From NCBI GenBank assembly GCA_965222175.1, contig OZ244938.1, forward strand, positions 1,674,001 to 1,738,000: a stretch of DNA of 64,000 bases. Direction: 5' to 3'. Position 1 is the stretch's first letter; the number at the start of each line of letters is the position of its first letter. Below, piece by piece: positions 25,372-33,453 of this stretch. The position numbers and the translations under genes are program-made. The DNA is from NORP240 sp965222175. GTDB taxonomy: Bacteria > Pseudomonadota > Gammaproteobacteria > Pseudomonadales > Pseudohongiellaceae. The notes beneath the pieces were generated by a model that was not told where the DNA came from, searched no databases, and worked only from the letters and a program-made list of their open reading frames with translations.

Positions 25372-26787
25372 ATGCCGATGTCAGATACACCGCCGGAAAC
25401 TCCCACATCCCGATCCGCTTCAACAGAAAGCCAACCTGCCGGGGACAACGGTCCAGCCGGTAAGGTTGGCTTCATTTCTCTGGGCTGTCCCAAGGCGCTG
25501 GTGGATTCCGAGCGGATTCTCACCCAGCTGCGGCTGGAAGGGTATGACATCGCGCCCAGCTACGCGGATGCCGACGTCGTCGTGGTCAATACCTGCGGGT
25601 TCATAGACAGCGCCAAGCAGGAGTCCCTGGACACCATTGGCGAGGCATTGCGTGAAAACGGCAAAGTCATCGTCACCGGGTGCATGGGTGCGGATGAGCA
25701 GGGCATCACCGGGATTCACCCCAACGTACTCAGTGTCAGCGGACCACAGGCCTACGAGGAAGTGGTGTCTGCCGTCCACGAGGTTATTCCGCCGCAGGCT
25801 GACCATGATCCATTCACCGACCTGGTGCCACCCCAGGGGATCAAGTTGACACCGCGGCACTATGCCTACCTGAAAATTTCCGAGGGCTGCAATCACGGCT
25901 GTACTTTCTGCATCATCCCGTCCATGCGGGGCCGGCTGGTAAGTCGACCCGTGGAACAGGTATTGGAAGAGGCCAGGCGCCTTGCCGACGCGGGTGTGCG
26001 GGAACTGCTGGTAATATCCCAGGACACCAGCGCCTACGGTGTGGATATCCGGTATCGAACCGGATTCTGGAATGGGCGTCCGGTCAAAGCCGATCTGCTG
26101 GGATTGTGCGAAGCCCTGGCGGAGCTGGGAATCTGGGTGCGACTGCATTATGTCTATCCCTATCCCCACGTCGACCGGCTGATCCCGTTGATGGCGGATG
26201 GCCGGATACTGCCGTATCTTGATATTCCGTTTCAGCATGCCAGCCCGGCGATCCTGCGGGCAATGAAAAGGCCGGCAGCCACAGAAAATAACCTGGCCCG
26301 AATACAGGCGTGGCGACGGCAATGTCCCGAGTTGACGATCCGCAGTACGTTTATTGTCGGATTTCCCGGAGAGACCGACGCGGATTTTGCCGAGCTGCTG
26401 AAGTTTCTTCGTGAAGCACAACTGGACCGGGTAGGTTGTTTTCAATACTCACCGGTTGAAGGGGCCAGGTCTAATCAGCTGGACGGCCAGGTACCTGAAT
26501 CGCTCAAGCAGGAGCGCTGGGAACAGTTCATGTCGGTTCAGCAGGAAATCAGTGCGTCCAGGCTGGCACTGAAGCTGGATCAAACCATCGAGGTGCTCAT
26601 CGATGAAGTGACCACCGACGGGGCAGTGGGCCGTTCCAGTGCGGATGCACCGGATATCGATGGACTGGTATACATTGAAGATGGACAGCAGTTGCAGCCC
26701 GGCATGCTGGCAACAGCCAGGGTAACCGGTGCAGACGACTATGACCTGGTTGCCGAATTAAGCGATTCGGCCGGCCCGGCGTCTTGA
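25372..26787 (+). CDS. rimO: RimO, ribosomal protein S12 methylthiotransferase
   Basis: The 471-residue radical SAM enzyme has an N-terminal UPF0004 domain (GFISLGCPKALVDSERIL with cysteines for the auxiliary cluster), the radical SAM CNHGCTFC motif and a C-terminal TRAM domain. The GCPKALVDSE form distinguishes RimO from MiaB. RimO adds a methylthio group to an Asp of S12. The first 30 residues are a hydrophilic extension. Start ATG 25372 with AGG upstream. Confidence 0.95.
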   Translation: MPMSDTPPETPTSRSASTESQPAGDNGPAGKVGFISLGCPKALVDSERILTQLRLEGYDIAPSYADADVVVVNTCGFIDSAKQESLDTIGEALRENGKVIVTGCMGADEQGITGIHPNVLSVSGPQAYEEVVSAVHEVIPPQADHDPFTDLVPPQGIKLTPRHYAYLKISEGCNHGCTFCIIPSMRGRLVSRPVEQVLEEARRLADAGVRELLVISQDTSAYGVDIRYRTGFWNGRPVKADLLGLCEALAELGIWVRLHYVYPYPHVDRLIPLMADGRILPYLDIPFQHASPAILRAMKRPAATENNLARIQAWRRQCPELTIRSTFIVGFPGETDADFAELLKFLREAQLDRVGCFQYSPVEGARSNQLDGQVPESLKQERWEQFMSVQQEISASRLALKLDQTIEVLIDEVTTDGAVGRSSADAPDIDGLVYIEDGQQLQPGMLATARVTGADDYDLVAELSDSAGPAS

Positions 26788-26818
26788 CGATCCGGATCGT
26801 TACCCGGCTGCCGCGGTG

Positions 26819-27958
26819 TTACTGGTCGTAGCCCTTGCTGAGAATCCCCGACTCCATGCCGTCCACCTGCCCATCCCGCAACCACTGCAGGGACGCGTCG
26901 AACAGAATTTCGGCATTATGTTCCCACATGGCATTGTGCGAGGCACAGCCAAGATCCAGCAGTAATTTCCTGTCAGATCCCAGATCCTCGTACAGTTGGG
27001 TGACCCGGCTTGCGGGTACCTGGGCATCGTGAATGCCGGCTACCAGCAGCATGGGATTCCGCGTCCCGGCGACTTGCGCCGGCCCCCAGCCCCAGGTAGT
27101 GGTTCGAGGGGCGCGGCGGACACCGGGCCCCCAGGTTGCACCCACGGGATCCGAGGCCAGCATCGCCGACCAGACCGCGTCACTCACTGCCCGATCATAC
27201 TGGTTGCTGCAGCCAACCTGGCGATTCCAGTTGTTGACAAAATCCTCATGGGACTGCTTGGTGAAGGCTGGCCCCGGTACGGGAATTTCCGCCGGCCTGG
27301 TCGCGGGCCTGGTACGACTGTATGCCGGGGCGAGGAGCACCAGGCTGCCGACCTTGTCAGGATACCGGGCGGCGTAGCCGGCGGCCCGGGGTCCACCCAG
27401 GGACCAGGCAACCAGGTGCACTTTTGCCACGTTCCGGGTGCGACGCAGGAATTCCACCACGGCGTTGATGTCATGCCAGTCGGAATCGATGGTGGTTGCG
27501 GCAAAGGGGTAACTGGGCTCGCAGGGGGACGCCAGCAGGGCCGGGACAAAATCCTCTTGCTGGGACGGGGAGAGATTACAGATATCGTTCATCGGATGGG
27601 GGCGGGTGGAACGACCGTAACCGGTAGTATCCATGGCAAAAGTGTCGAAACCGGCGGCGGCCAGGTAGGCCATCCAGCTGTGTCCGGGATGGGGGGCATC
27701 GAAGGCGACTTCCGCCGGAGTGCCCGCGCCGTGAATGAACAGCACGACGCGTCCTTCCAGCGAGGCGCCCCTCAGCGTCGTGGCTGGCAGCGTTCGCTCC
27801 CGGACGTAAATCTGCGCCATCTCACCGGCCATGGCTGGCGCCCAGGACACCACGGGAACATAGTGATCGATACTCAGGATCGAGTCCCTGGCACCCGCTG
27901 CGGGCCCGGCCAGCAGCAGGCAGAGCAGGGTGGCTGACAAAGAGAAGAAGTTCTTCAT
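26819..27958 (-). CDS. Secreted alpha/beta hydrolase
   Basis: The 379-residue protein has a signal peptide (LLLAGPAAGA) and an alpha/beta-hydrolase fold: oxyanion region IHGAGTPAEV, nucleophile elbow AWSLGG, acid GIHDAQV and a likely catalytic His in CASHNAMWEH. The substrate is unknown; lipase, esterase and epoxide-hydrolase-like roles are all possible. It lies 120 bp downstream of a CoA-transferase gene on the same strand. Confidence 0.8.
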   Translation of the reverse strand: MKNFFSLSATLLCLLLAGPAAGARDSILSIDHYVPVVSWAPAMAGEMAQIYVRERTLPATTLRGASLEGRVVLFIHGAGTPAEVAFDAPHPGHSWMAYLAAAGFDTFAMDTTGYGRSTRPHPMNDICNLSPSQQEDFVPALLASPCEPSYPFAATTIDSDWHDINAVVEFLRRTRNVAKVHLVAWSLGGPRAAGYAARYPDKVGSLVLLAPAYSRTRPATRPAEIPVPGPAFTKQSHEDFVNNWNRQVGCSNQYDRAVSDAVWSAMLASDPVGATWGPGVRRAPRTTTWGWGPAQVAGTRNPMLLVAGIHDAQVPASRVTQLYEDLGSDRKLLLDLGCASHNAMWEHNAEILFDASLQWLRDGQVDGMESGILSKGYDQ

Positions 27959-28078
27959 AGTGGCTTCCTTGTAAATTCCCCGGTCCGGTTGTCAGCGCAT
28001 TGTTGGCAGCTGCAACCGGTCACCTTCCGGCACCAGGGGATGGTTTATTCAGTTGAGGGCCGTTAGGGTAAAGGTGCC

Positions 28079-29263
28079 TTAAATCACACGTTTTTCTCGT
28101 AGCTCTCTAATTTCGTTACCGTTATACCCCAGTTCACCCATGATTTCATCGGTATGCTCACCCAGGGTGGGAGCCCGCCGGCGAATTTTACCGGGGGTGT
28201 CCGACAGTTCGACGGGAGTTTGCATAATGGGTGCGGGCTCAGGGGTTCCGGGATAGGGCGTCTCCTGTAACAGTCCTTTTTCGGCGATATGGGGATCATC
28301 AAGAACCTGCTGTGGTGACAGCACCGGTCCCGCCGGTATTCGGGCTTTTTCCATGGCGGTGAGGACTTCCTCACTGGTGCGTTCAGCACACCACCGGGCC
28401 AGCCTGTTGCTGATCTCCGCGCCGTGGTCCCCGCGACTGATATCAGTCTGGAATCGCGGGTCGTCCAGCCAGTGGGGCTCGTCCATCAATTCCACCCAGC
28501 GCTTGAACAGCGGACCGCCCACGGTCTGCACCAGGACCCAGCCGTCCCGGGTGCGAAAGGTATCGGCCGGAGCCGAGGTCTGGGAACGGTTCAGCGTCGC
28601 CACCCGGTTGCGCTGGATAACGGCCTGCTCGATCAGGGTACCGTTCATCATGGTCAGTGCCGTGTTGAACAGCGATCCCGCCACGATCTGGCCCTTACCG
28701 GTCTTCTGGCGCTCCAGCAGCGCGGCCAGGGTGCCGAATGCACTGAAACTGGCGGTACCGAAATCGACCCAGGGTGCGTAGGCCTTGGCCGGCTGCTCCG
28801 GCGTGCCGGACAGGTACATGCTGCCTGACATGGCCTGTCCGAGCCCGTCAAAACCTACCCGGTTCTCGTAGGGACCGCCACTGCCAAAGGCAGAAATCAT
28901 GGTCAGGATAATATCGGGCTTGACCGCTTTCAGGCTCACGTAGTCCAGTCCCATGGCGGCGAGGGTGTCCGGCGGCAGGTTAGCCACCACGACATCGGCA
29001 GTGGCAACGAGCTTCTTCACGATTTCCCGGCCCTCGGGTTTCATCGGGTTGAGTGTCATGCCCAGCTTGTTGCGGGCAACCTGCATAAACAGCGCGCCAT
29101 CGCCCTGGCTGCTGACCGGTGACAGAAAGCGATCTTCACTGCCGTCCACTTTTTCAATGCGGATAACTTCCGCGCCCATGTCGCCGAGTAATGTGGCGCA
29201 GAAGGGGCCGGCGATGTAGCGACCGAAATCCAGTACCCTGATGCCTTCCAGAACCCTGTTCAT
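28079..29263 (-). CDS. Family III (CaiB/BaiF) CoA transferase
   Basis: The 394-residue protein has the family III start VLDFGRYIAGPFCATLLGDMGAEVIRIE, the catalytic-Asp region VGFDGLGQAMSGSM and the GEHTDEIMGELGY end. These enzymes transfer CoA between carboxylic acids such as formyl/oxalate, carnitine or aromatic acids; the substrate is not readable from sequence. Start ATG 29263. Confidence 0.9.
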   Translation of the reverse strand: MNRVLEGIRVLDFGRYIAGPFCATLLGDMGAEVIRIEKVDGSEDRFLSPVSSQGDGALFMQVARNKLGMTLNPMKPEGREIVKKLVATADVVVANLPPDTLAAMGLDYVSLKAVKPDIILTMISAFGSGGPYENRVGFDGLGQAMSGSMYLSGTPEQPAKAYAPWVDFGTASFSAFGTLAALLERQKTGKGQIVAGSLFNTALTMMNGTLIEQAVIQRNRVATLNRSQTSAPADTFRTRDGWVLVQTVGGPLFKRWVELMDEPHWLDDPRFQTDISRGDHGAEISNRLARWCAERTSEEVLTAMEKARIPAGPVLSPQQVLDDPHIAEKGLLQETPYPGTPEPAPIMQTPVELSDTPGKIRRRAPTLGEHTDEIMGELGYNGNEIRELREKRVI

Positions 29264-29508
29264 AGCATTGTCTTACCCTGCTTATGTGAGCGATTGCCTG
29301 TTGCGGATGGCGCAGAAGTCTACCACAGCACCGAGCAGAGGGACTGCGTCTCGCCAACCGTGGCTAAATTTCGGCCAATCGATGAAATTGTGATGGTATT
29401 AACACTGCCCCGGCAATGATTTGCGCATACTAGCCTCTGGATTTATCCATTCCGCGGGTATCGACCTGCGGGATTTCAAGTTGGGACGTGCTCCCGGGAA
29501 CATTGAAA

Positions 29509-29688
29509 ATGAACGCTATCGTGGAGAAAGGGGTGCATCCCCAGGTCATGAAAGAGCTACAGGGGATTTTGAAACAGCCTTACAAGGACATCTGTACCGC
29601 CTGCGACGGCAAGGGGCAGGTCGCAGGTGCCAAGGGTCCTTGTGAACGCTGTAAGGGCAATGGCTTTCGGCTGTTGCGTCTGATGTAA
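29509..29688 (+). CDS. Mini DnaJ-type zinc-finger protein, 59 aa
   Basis: An ATG at 29509 opens a 59-codon frame with two CxxCxGxG motifs (CTACDGKG and CERCKGNG) separated by 13 residues. Each is half of the DnaJ zinc finger, so the protein holds one zinc site of two motifs and ends within ten residues. The rest is a short helical N-terminus (VMKELQGILKQPYKDI). A GTG at 29488 could extend it by seven residues. It may be a stand-alone zinc-finger cochaperone fragment or an RNA-linked factor. Confidence 0.6.
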   Translation: MNAIVEKGVHPQVMKELQGILKQPYKDICTACDGKGQVAGAKGPCERCKGNGFRLLRLM

Positions 29689-30055
29689 CAACGCTGTTCC
29701 TGATTCGCTGACTCAATCCAGTCGCGCCTGGTTTCCGGGCGCCTCCGGCGCTCGACCGACAATCGCAGGCTTTCCGGGCGGTAACCCATCTCTATCCAGC
29801 CATTGCCTGTACAACTGTGCATATAGTTTCCGAACTGCCCTGGGAAAAATAGCAGGGGAGCAGCTATCCCCGGTATTTCCCGGTCATTACCAGGCTGCAG
29901 AGCCCACCCAATACCCCTGCTTGCATTCGCTGAACGGTCTGCAATAATCCGGCAAGGACAAGGGATTCCTGCCAGTCCCGAACCCGGGGCCTGCCAGGGA
30001 TTGTTCAACCTGGCAGTGGGTCACCATTCACAGCAGGCAGATGAGGGCAGAAGAT
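29689..30055. other. 367-bp gap after the mini zinc-finger gene
   Basis: I find no convincing gene or repeat here. It precedes the exported methyltransferase gene and should contain its promoter, but no strong -35/-10 pair stands out. Confidence 0.4.
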
Positions 30056-30784
30056 ATGCAGGGCACCAACATTTACCGTTTGCTGTTCACCGCCGTTTTT
30101 TCACTGACACTGCTGGGCGCCGTCCAGGCCCAGGAACCGCCCGGTTATGTTTTCGCGCCGGATCGCAGCCAGGGCGGCATCGGCAAGTTCTACATGGGTC
30201 GGGAAATTTCCTGGGTAATGGGTCACCAGGGAGCCGATTGGCTGGAACGGCCGCAGCGCATAGAACAGGAGCAACCGGATCAGGTGGTGGCGAACATGGG
30301 TCTCGAGCCTCACCACGTGGTCGCGGATATCGGCGCCGGTACCGGGTACTTCTCGTTTCGCATAGCCCGGCAGGTACCGGAAGGCAAAGTACTGGCCGTG
30401 GATATCCAACCGGAAATGCTGACGTTGATTCAGCAGCGTCAGCGGGAGGCGGGGGTTGACAATATCGAAGGCGTACTGGGGCAAATCGATGATCCCAACC
30501 TGCCGCCGGAATCCATAGACGCGGCCATCATGGTGGATGCCTACCACGAGTTTTCCCACCCTTATGAAATGATCAAGGGAATCGTTGATGCGTTGAAACC
30601 GGGAGGCCGAATTTTTTTACTGGAATACCGGGCGGAGGACCCCACCGTCCCCATCCGGCCACTGCACAAGATGAGCGAGGAACAGGTGGTAAGGGAAATG
30701 CTGGTGTTCAACCTGGAGTGGACCGAGACCCTGGACTTTCTCCCCTGGCAGCACATGATGATATTCACCAAAGTGCCGGAGTGA
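30056..30784 (+). CDS. Exported SAM-dependent methyltransferase-like protein
   Basis: The 242-residue protein has a class I methyltransferase core: VVADIGAGTGYFSFRIA (SAM-binding motif I), VLAVDIQPEML, and IMVDAYHEFSHPYEM, then PGGRIFLLEYRAED. It starts with a clear Sec signal (LLFTAVFSLTLLGAVQAQ). I chose ATG 30056 because GAGGG lies 9 nt upstream; ATG 30041 is also in frame. An exported SAM enzyme is odd because SAM is not known to be abundant in the periplasm; substrate unknown. Confidence 0.75.
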   Translation: MQGTNIYRLLFTAVFSLTLLGAVQAQEPPGYVFAPDRSQGGIGKFYMGREISWVMGHQGADWLERPQRIEQEQPDQVVANMGLEPHHVVADIGAGTGYFSFRIARQVPEGKVLAVDIQPEMLTLIQQRQREAGVDNIEGVLGQIDDPNLPPESIDAAIMVDAYHEFSHPYEMIKGIVDALKPGGRIFLLEYRAEDPTVPIRPLHKMSEEQVVREMLVFNLEWTETLDFLPWQHMMIFTKVPE

Positions 30785-30863
30785 CGGGGCTGGAGTTGAC
30801 GGATTCTTGCGCCTTGAACCCAGGGTATTCCCCTGACAGCCTGCTGATTGGTCAGAGGTTCCC

Positions 30864-33029
30864 CTAGAAGGTCCGGCGCACGCGAAGGGCATATTGTCGT
30901 CCTTCGCCGAAACAGGAATTTTCGATTTCCTCCACGATGCCGTCGGCGGTTCTGCCGGCGTAGCGAATCCGATCTCGACAGAACACGCTGTCCAGTGCGT
31001 TCTGGGCTTCCAGTCTGATGGTAGTCCCGCCGAACGCGCGTTTTTCCACGAAAAATGACAGGTTGGGTTGGCGTTCTTCGATTTCAATATCGTCGACATC
31101 GATGGTGGTACGACCAGATCCCCCGTTCAGTGCATTGGAGTAATTGAAGCCGTAGTTCATGCTCAGGCTGGGCAGGTCGTGACGAAAACCCAGGTTGCCC
31201 CAGCCGCGGCCATTGTTTCGCATTCGCCGTTCAATACCGAGGAAGGGATCTATAACCCGGGAATCCTGGAGGTTGAGGTTTGCTGTAACCAGGGCATCGT
31301 CCAGGCCGACAAAACCAAGCCGGGTGCTGACATCAAGGCGGATACCCCAGCGCTCACCGTCGCCAATATTTCCACGCGCAGAGATAGGATTAACAGGGTC
31401 AGATGTCACATCAATACGATCGATAACATCTTCTATATCACGATAGAAAACATTGGAACTTAAAACGCCGAGATTCTCCGGCAATCTGTATTCAAGCCCC
31501 ATGCGGTATACCCAGGACTTTTCCTGGACAATATCCGGATTACCCTGTTCGGTATTCTTGTCTTCGTCTGAATTGTCGATCGTGGCGCTGAAGTCGGAGA
31601 AACTGAGCTGGGAAATTTCCCGCTCAACGGATGCCTTGAGCTGCACGGATTGAGTCATATCGAAGCGATAGTCGATTTTCGGCTTGACGAAATCGAAGCT
31701 GCGCTGGTTATTGATATCACCGCTTTGCGATATGGTGGATTGTTCAAACAGCAATGAACTTTCCAGCATCATGCGGTCGTTGATCTGCCAGTTGTGAATG
31801 GCAAAGGTCTCGTAGCGTATTTCCTCGATCTCGGAAAACGCATTGTTGATTTCAACCGGCACCAGGCCACCCACTTCGTTGGAAGGTGTGTCGGTCCCGC
31901 TCACTCCCAGTCGAAGGCCATTGTTACGGAGCGTTTGAGCGCCTTCGATGCCAACTTCCAGGCCATGATCGGGAAGGGGATTGAAGGTATACGAAGTGCG
32001 GGCTATGCGTTCCCGATCCCGCCCAAGGTTGTATAGGTAGAGATTTTTTTCGGCTTCGCCCTCATCGTCGATACTGAATCGCTCCCTGATGCCTTCTCCC
32101 TGTCGGTCATTGACAATAGCCAGCAGTCGATACTTGCTGCCGTCATCGAAGCCGTGCTCCCAATCGCCACCGATTTCCCATTCATAGCGATCAAATTCGC
32201 GATGTTCGCGTTCGATGCGGGTCACCGGGCTGCTACCGGTATAGTCGGTGATAAGCCGTTCGGTGTTGGTAGGGGGATTGCGGGTGCCATAGCTGGCGTT
32301 TAACTGTACCAGGTCATCGCTGAACTGGTAGCTGAACGCGCTGCTGATGTTCAAATCGGTGCGTTCCATGATACGACTTTCATCACGGGTTTCCTGTAGC
32401 GTATGGTCCGGGCTGAAGCTGACTTCGTCGGTCACCTGGTTTTCATAACCCGGCTCCGCTTCAGCGCTCAGCAGGTAACTGAGTTGCCCGGTCTGACCTG
32501 CGGCTGATATCCGGCTGCCGGGGTACACGCTGCCGTCAGCGTACCGGTCCATGTTGACCTCGGTATTGATGCTGCGCCGGGCCTGACCTTCCCTCAGCAC
32601 GACATTCAGGGTCTGTCCTGAATTGCGTACATCCAGATCCTCCGATGCTCCGCGAATAATCTCGATATAGTCCACCTGGTCGGCGGAGATCCGGCTCAGC
32701 TGATCACGACCGGAGAGGCTCTTGCCGGTTACCCGCTGACCATTGATAAGAATTTCGTTGCCGCCGGAACCAAGTCCACGGCGGTTACCTCCGCCATTGC
32801 CGCCCATGGCCAGGCTGACACCTGGAATAACATTGACCATATCGTTGACGGAGACCGGAGAATACTCGTCGAAGTAGGAGGCCGGATAGGTAATAGTGGA
32901 GGAGTTCGTGTTGTCCTCGTCTGCGTCAACCTGCGCCGCAACCCGGGTCAGAGGGAGTAATGTCAGGGGTAAGAGTGCCAGAAAAAGAATGGTTGGCCGA
33001 ATCAGCATTCTGCCGTACTGCTGTGTCAT
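30864..33029 (-). CDS. TonB-dependent outer-membrane receptor, copy A
   Basis: The 721-residue protein has a signal peptide (TRVAAQ), a plug domain with NDMVNVIPGVSLAMGG and ILINGQRVTGKS, and a beta-barrel ending in a terminal Phe (VRRTF), as outer-membrane proteins do. These receptors import scarce nutrients using TonB energy. The ligand is unknown. It is paralogous to the neighbouring copy B, sharing TYPASYFDEY and the plug layout. GGAG lies about 8 nt before ATG 33029. Confidence 0.88.
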   Translation of the reverse strand: MTQQYGRMLIRPTILFLALLPLTLLPLTRVAAQVDADEDNTNSSTITYPASYFDEYSPVSVNDMVNVIPGVSLAMGGNGGGNRRGLGSGGNEILINGQRVTGKSLSGRDQLSRISADQVDYIEIIRGASEDLDVRNSGQTLNVVLREGQARRSINTEVNMDRYADGSVYPGSRISAAGQTGQLSYLLSAEAEPGYENQVTDEVSFSPDHTLQETRDESRIMERTDLNISSAFSYQFSDDLVQLNASYGTRNPPTNTERLITDYTGSSPVTRIEREHREFDRYEWEIGGDWEHGFDDGSKYRLLAIVNDRQGEGIRERFSIDDEGEAEKNLYLYNLGRDRERIARTSYTFNPLPDHGLEVGIEGAQTLRNNGLRLGVSGTDTPSNEVGGLVPVEINNAFSEIEEIRYETFAIHNWQINDRMMLESSLLFEQSTISQSGDINNQRSFDFVKPKIDYRFDMTQSVQLKASVEREISQLSFSDFSATIDNSDEDKNTEQGNPDIVQEKSWVYRMGLEYRLPENLGVLSSNVFYRDIEDVIDRIDVTSDPVNPISARGNIGDGERWGIRLDVSTRLGFVGLDDALVTANLNLQDSRVIDPFLGIERRMRNNGRGWGNLGFRHDLPSLSMNYGFNYSNALNGGSGRTTIDVDDIEIEERQPNLSFFVEKRAFGGTTIRLEAQNALDSVFCRDRIRYAGRTADGIVEEIENSCFGEGRQYALRVRRTF

Positions 33030-33453
33030 CAGGAAATTTCTCCAGTTACTGTTAATGCCGTGTGATTGCGAGTCAGTCTGGCGCTGGCTTGCCGCAAGTC
33101 CCCTTTGAGTTCCGTGGTAGGGGAGGGATTATAGCTATCCGGCGATGTGGTTTTTGTGACAATTTGTCAGGAACGGACTTGAATCACATACTGCCTGGCG
33201 GGAATAGCAGGTTATATGTCAAATAACGTATAACTGTATCGTCATTCCCGGTGATTTTTTAACCCTGTGCCGGCTGAAGCGACGAAATGAATTAACTGAA
33301 GCGCCAAGTAGTCCTTTTTCTGACTTTGGAGATCGCCGATGAATTGATGTTGGGGATTGCGGCTTACGCGGGATTGCCCAAGCGAGCGGCACGTTCATTT
33401 GCGCACCATGCTGGCCGCAGGATTCTTTAAAGACCTTGGAAAAATCAGCTTCC
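33030..33453. other. 424-bp gap upstream of TonB receptor A
   Basis: This gap separates two genes both read leftward and holds the promoter of receptor A. It contains a TATAAT (minus strand, 33128-33133) and, further upstream, a motif at 33152-33169 that also occurs before receptor B. I see no credible gene: the only sizeable frame (33219-33530, minus) overlaps the end of receptor B and has no family resemblance. Confidence 0.5.
33152..33169 (-). promoter_or_regulatory. Shared upstream motif, TonB receptor A
   Basis: TTTTGTGACAATTTGTCA matches the site before receptor B at 16 of 18 positions. Read on the minus strand it looks like two 10-bp direct repeats of a T-ACAAA core, and it also includes the dyad TGACAA/TTGTCA. 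A minus-strand TATAAT lies 18 bp downstream. It may be an activator or repressor site common to both receptors. Confidence 0.5.
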
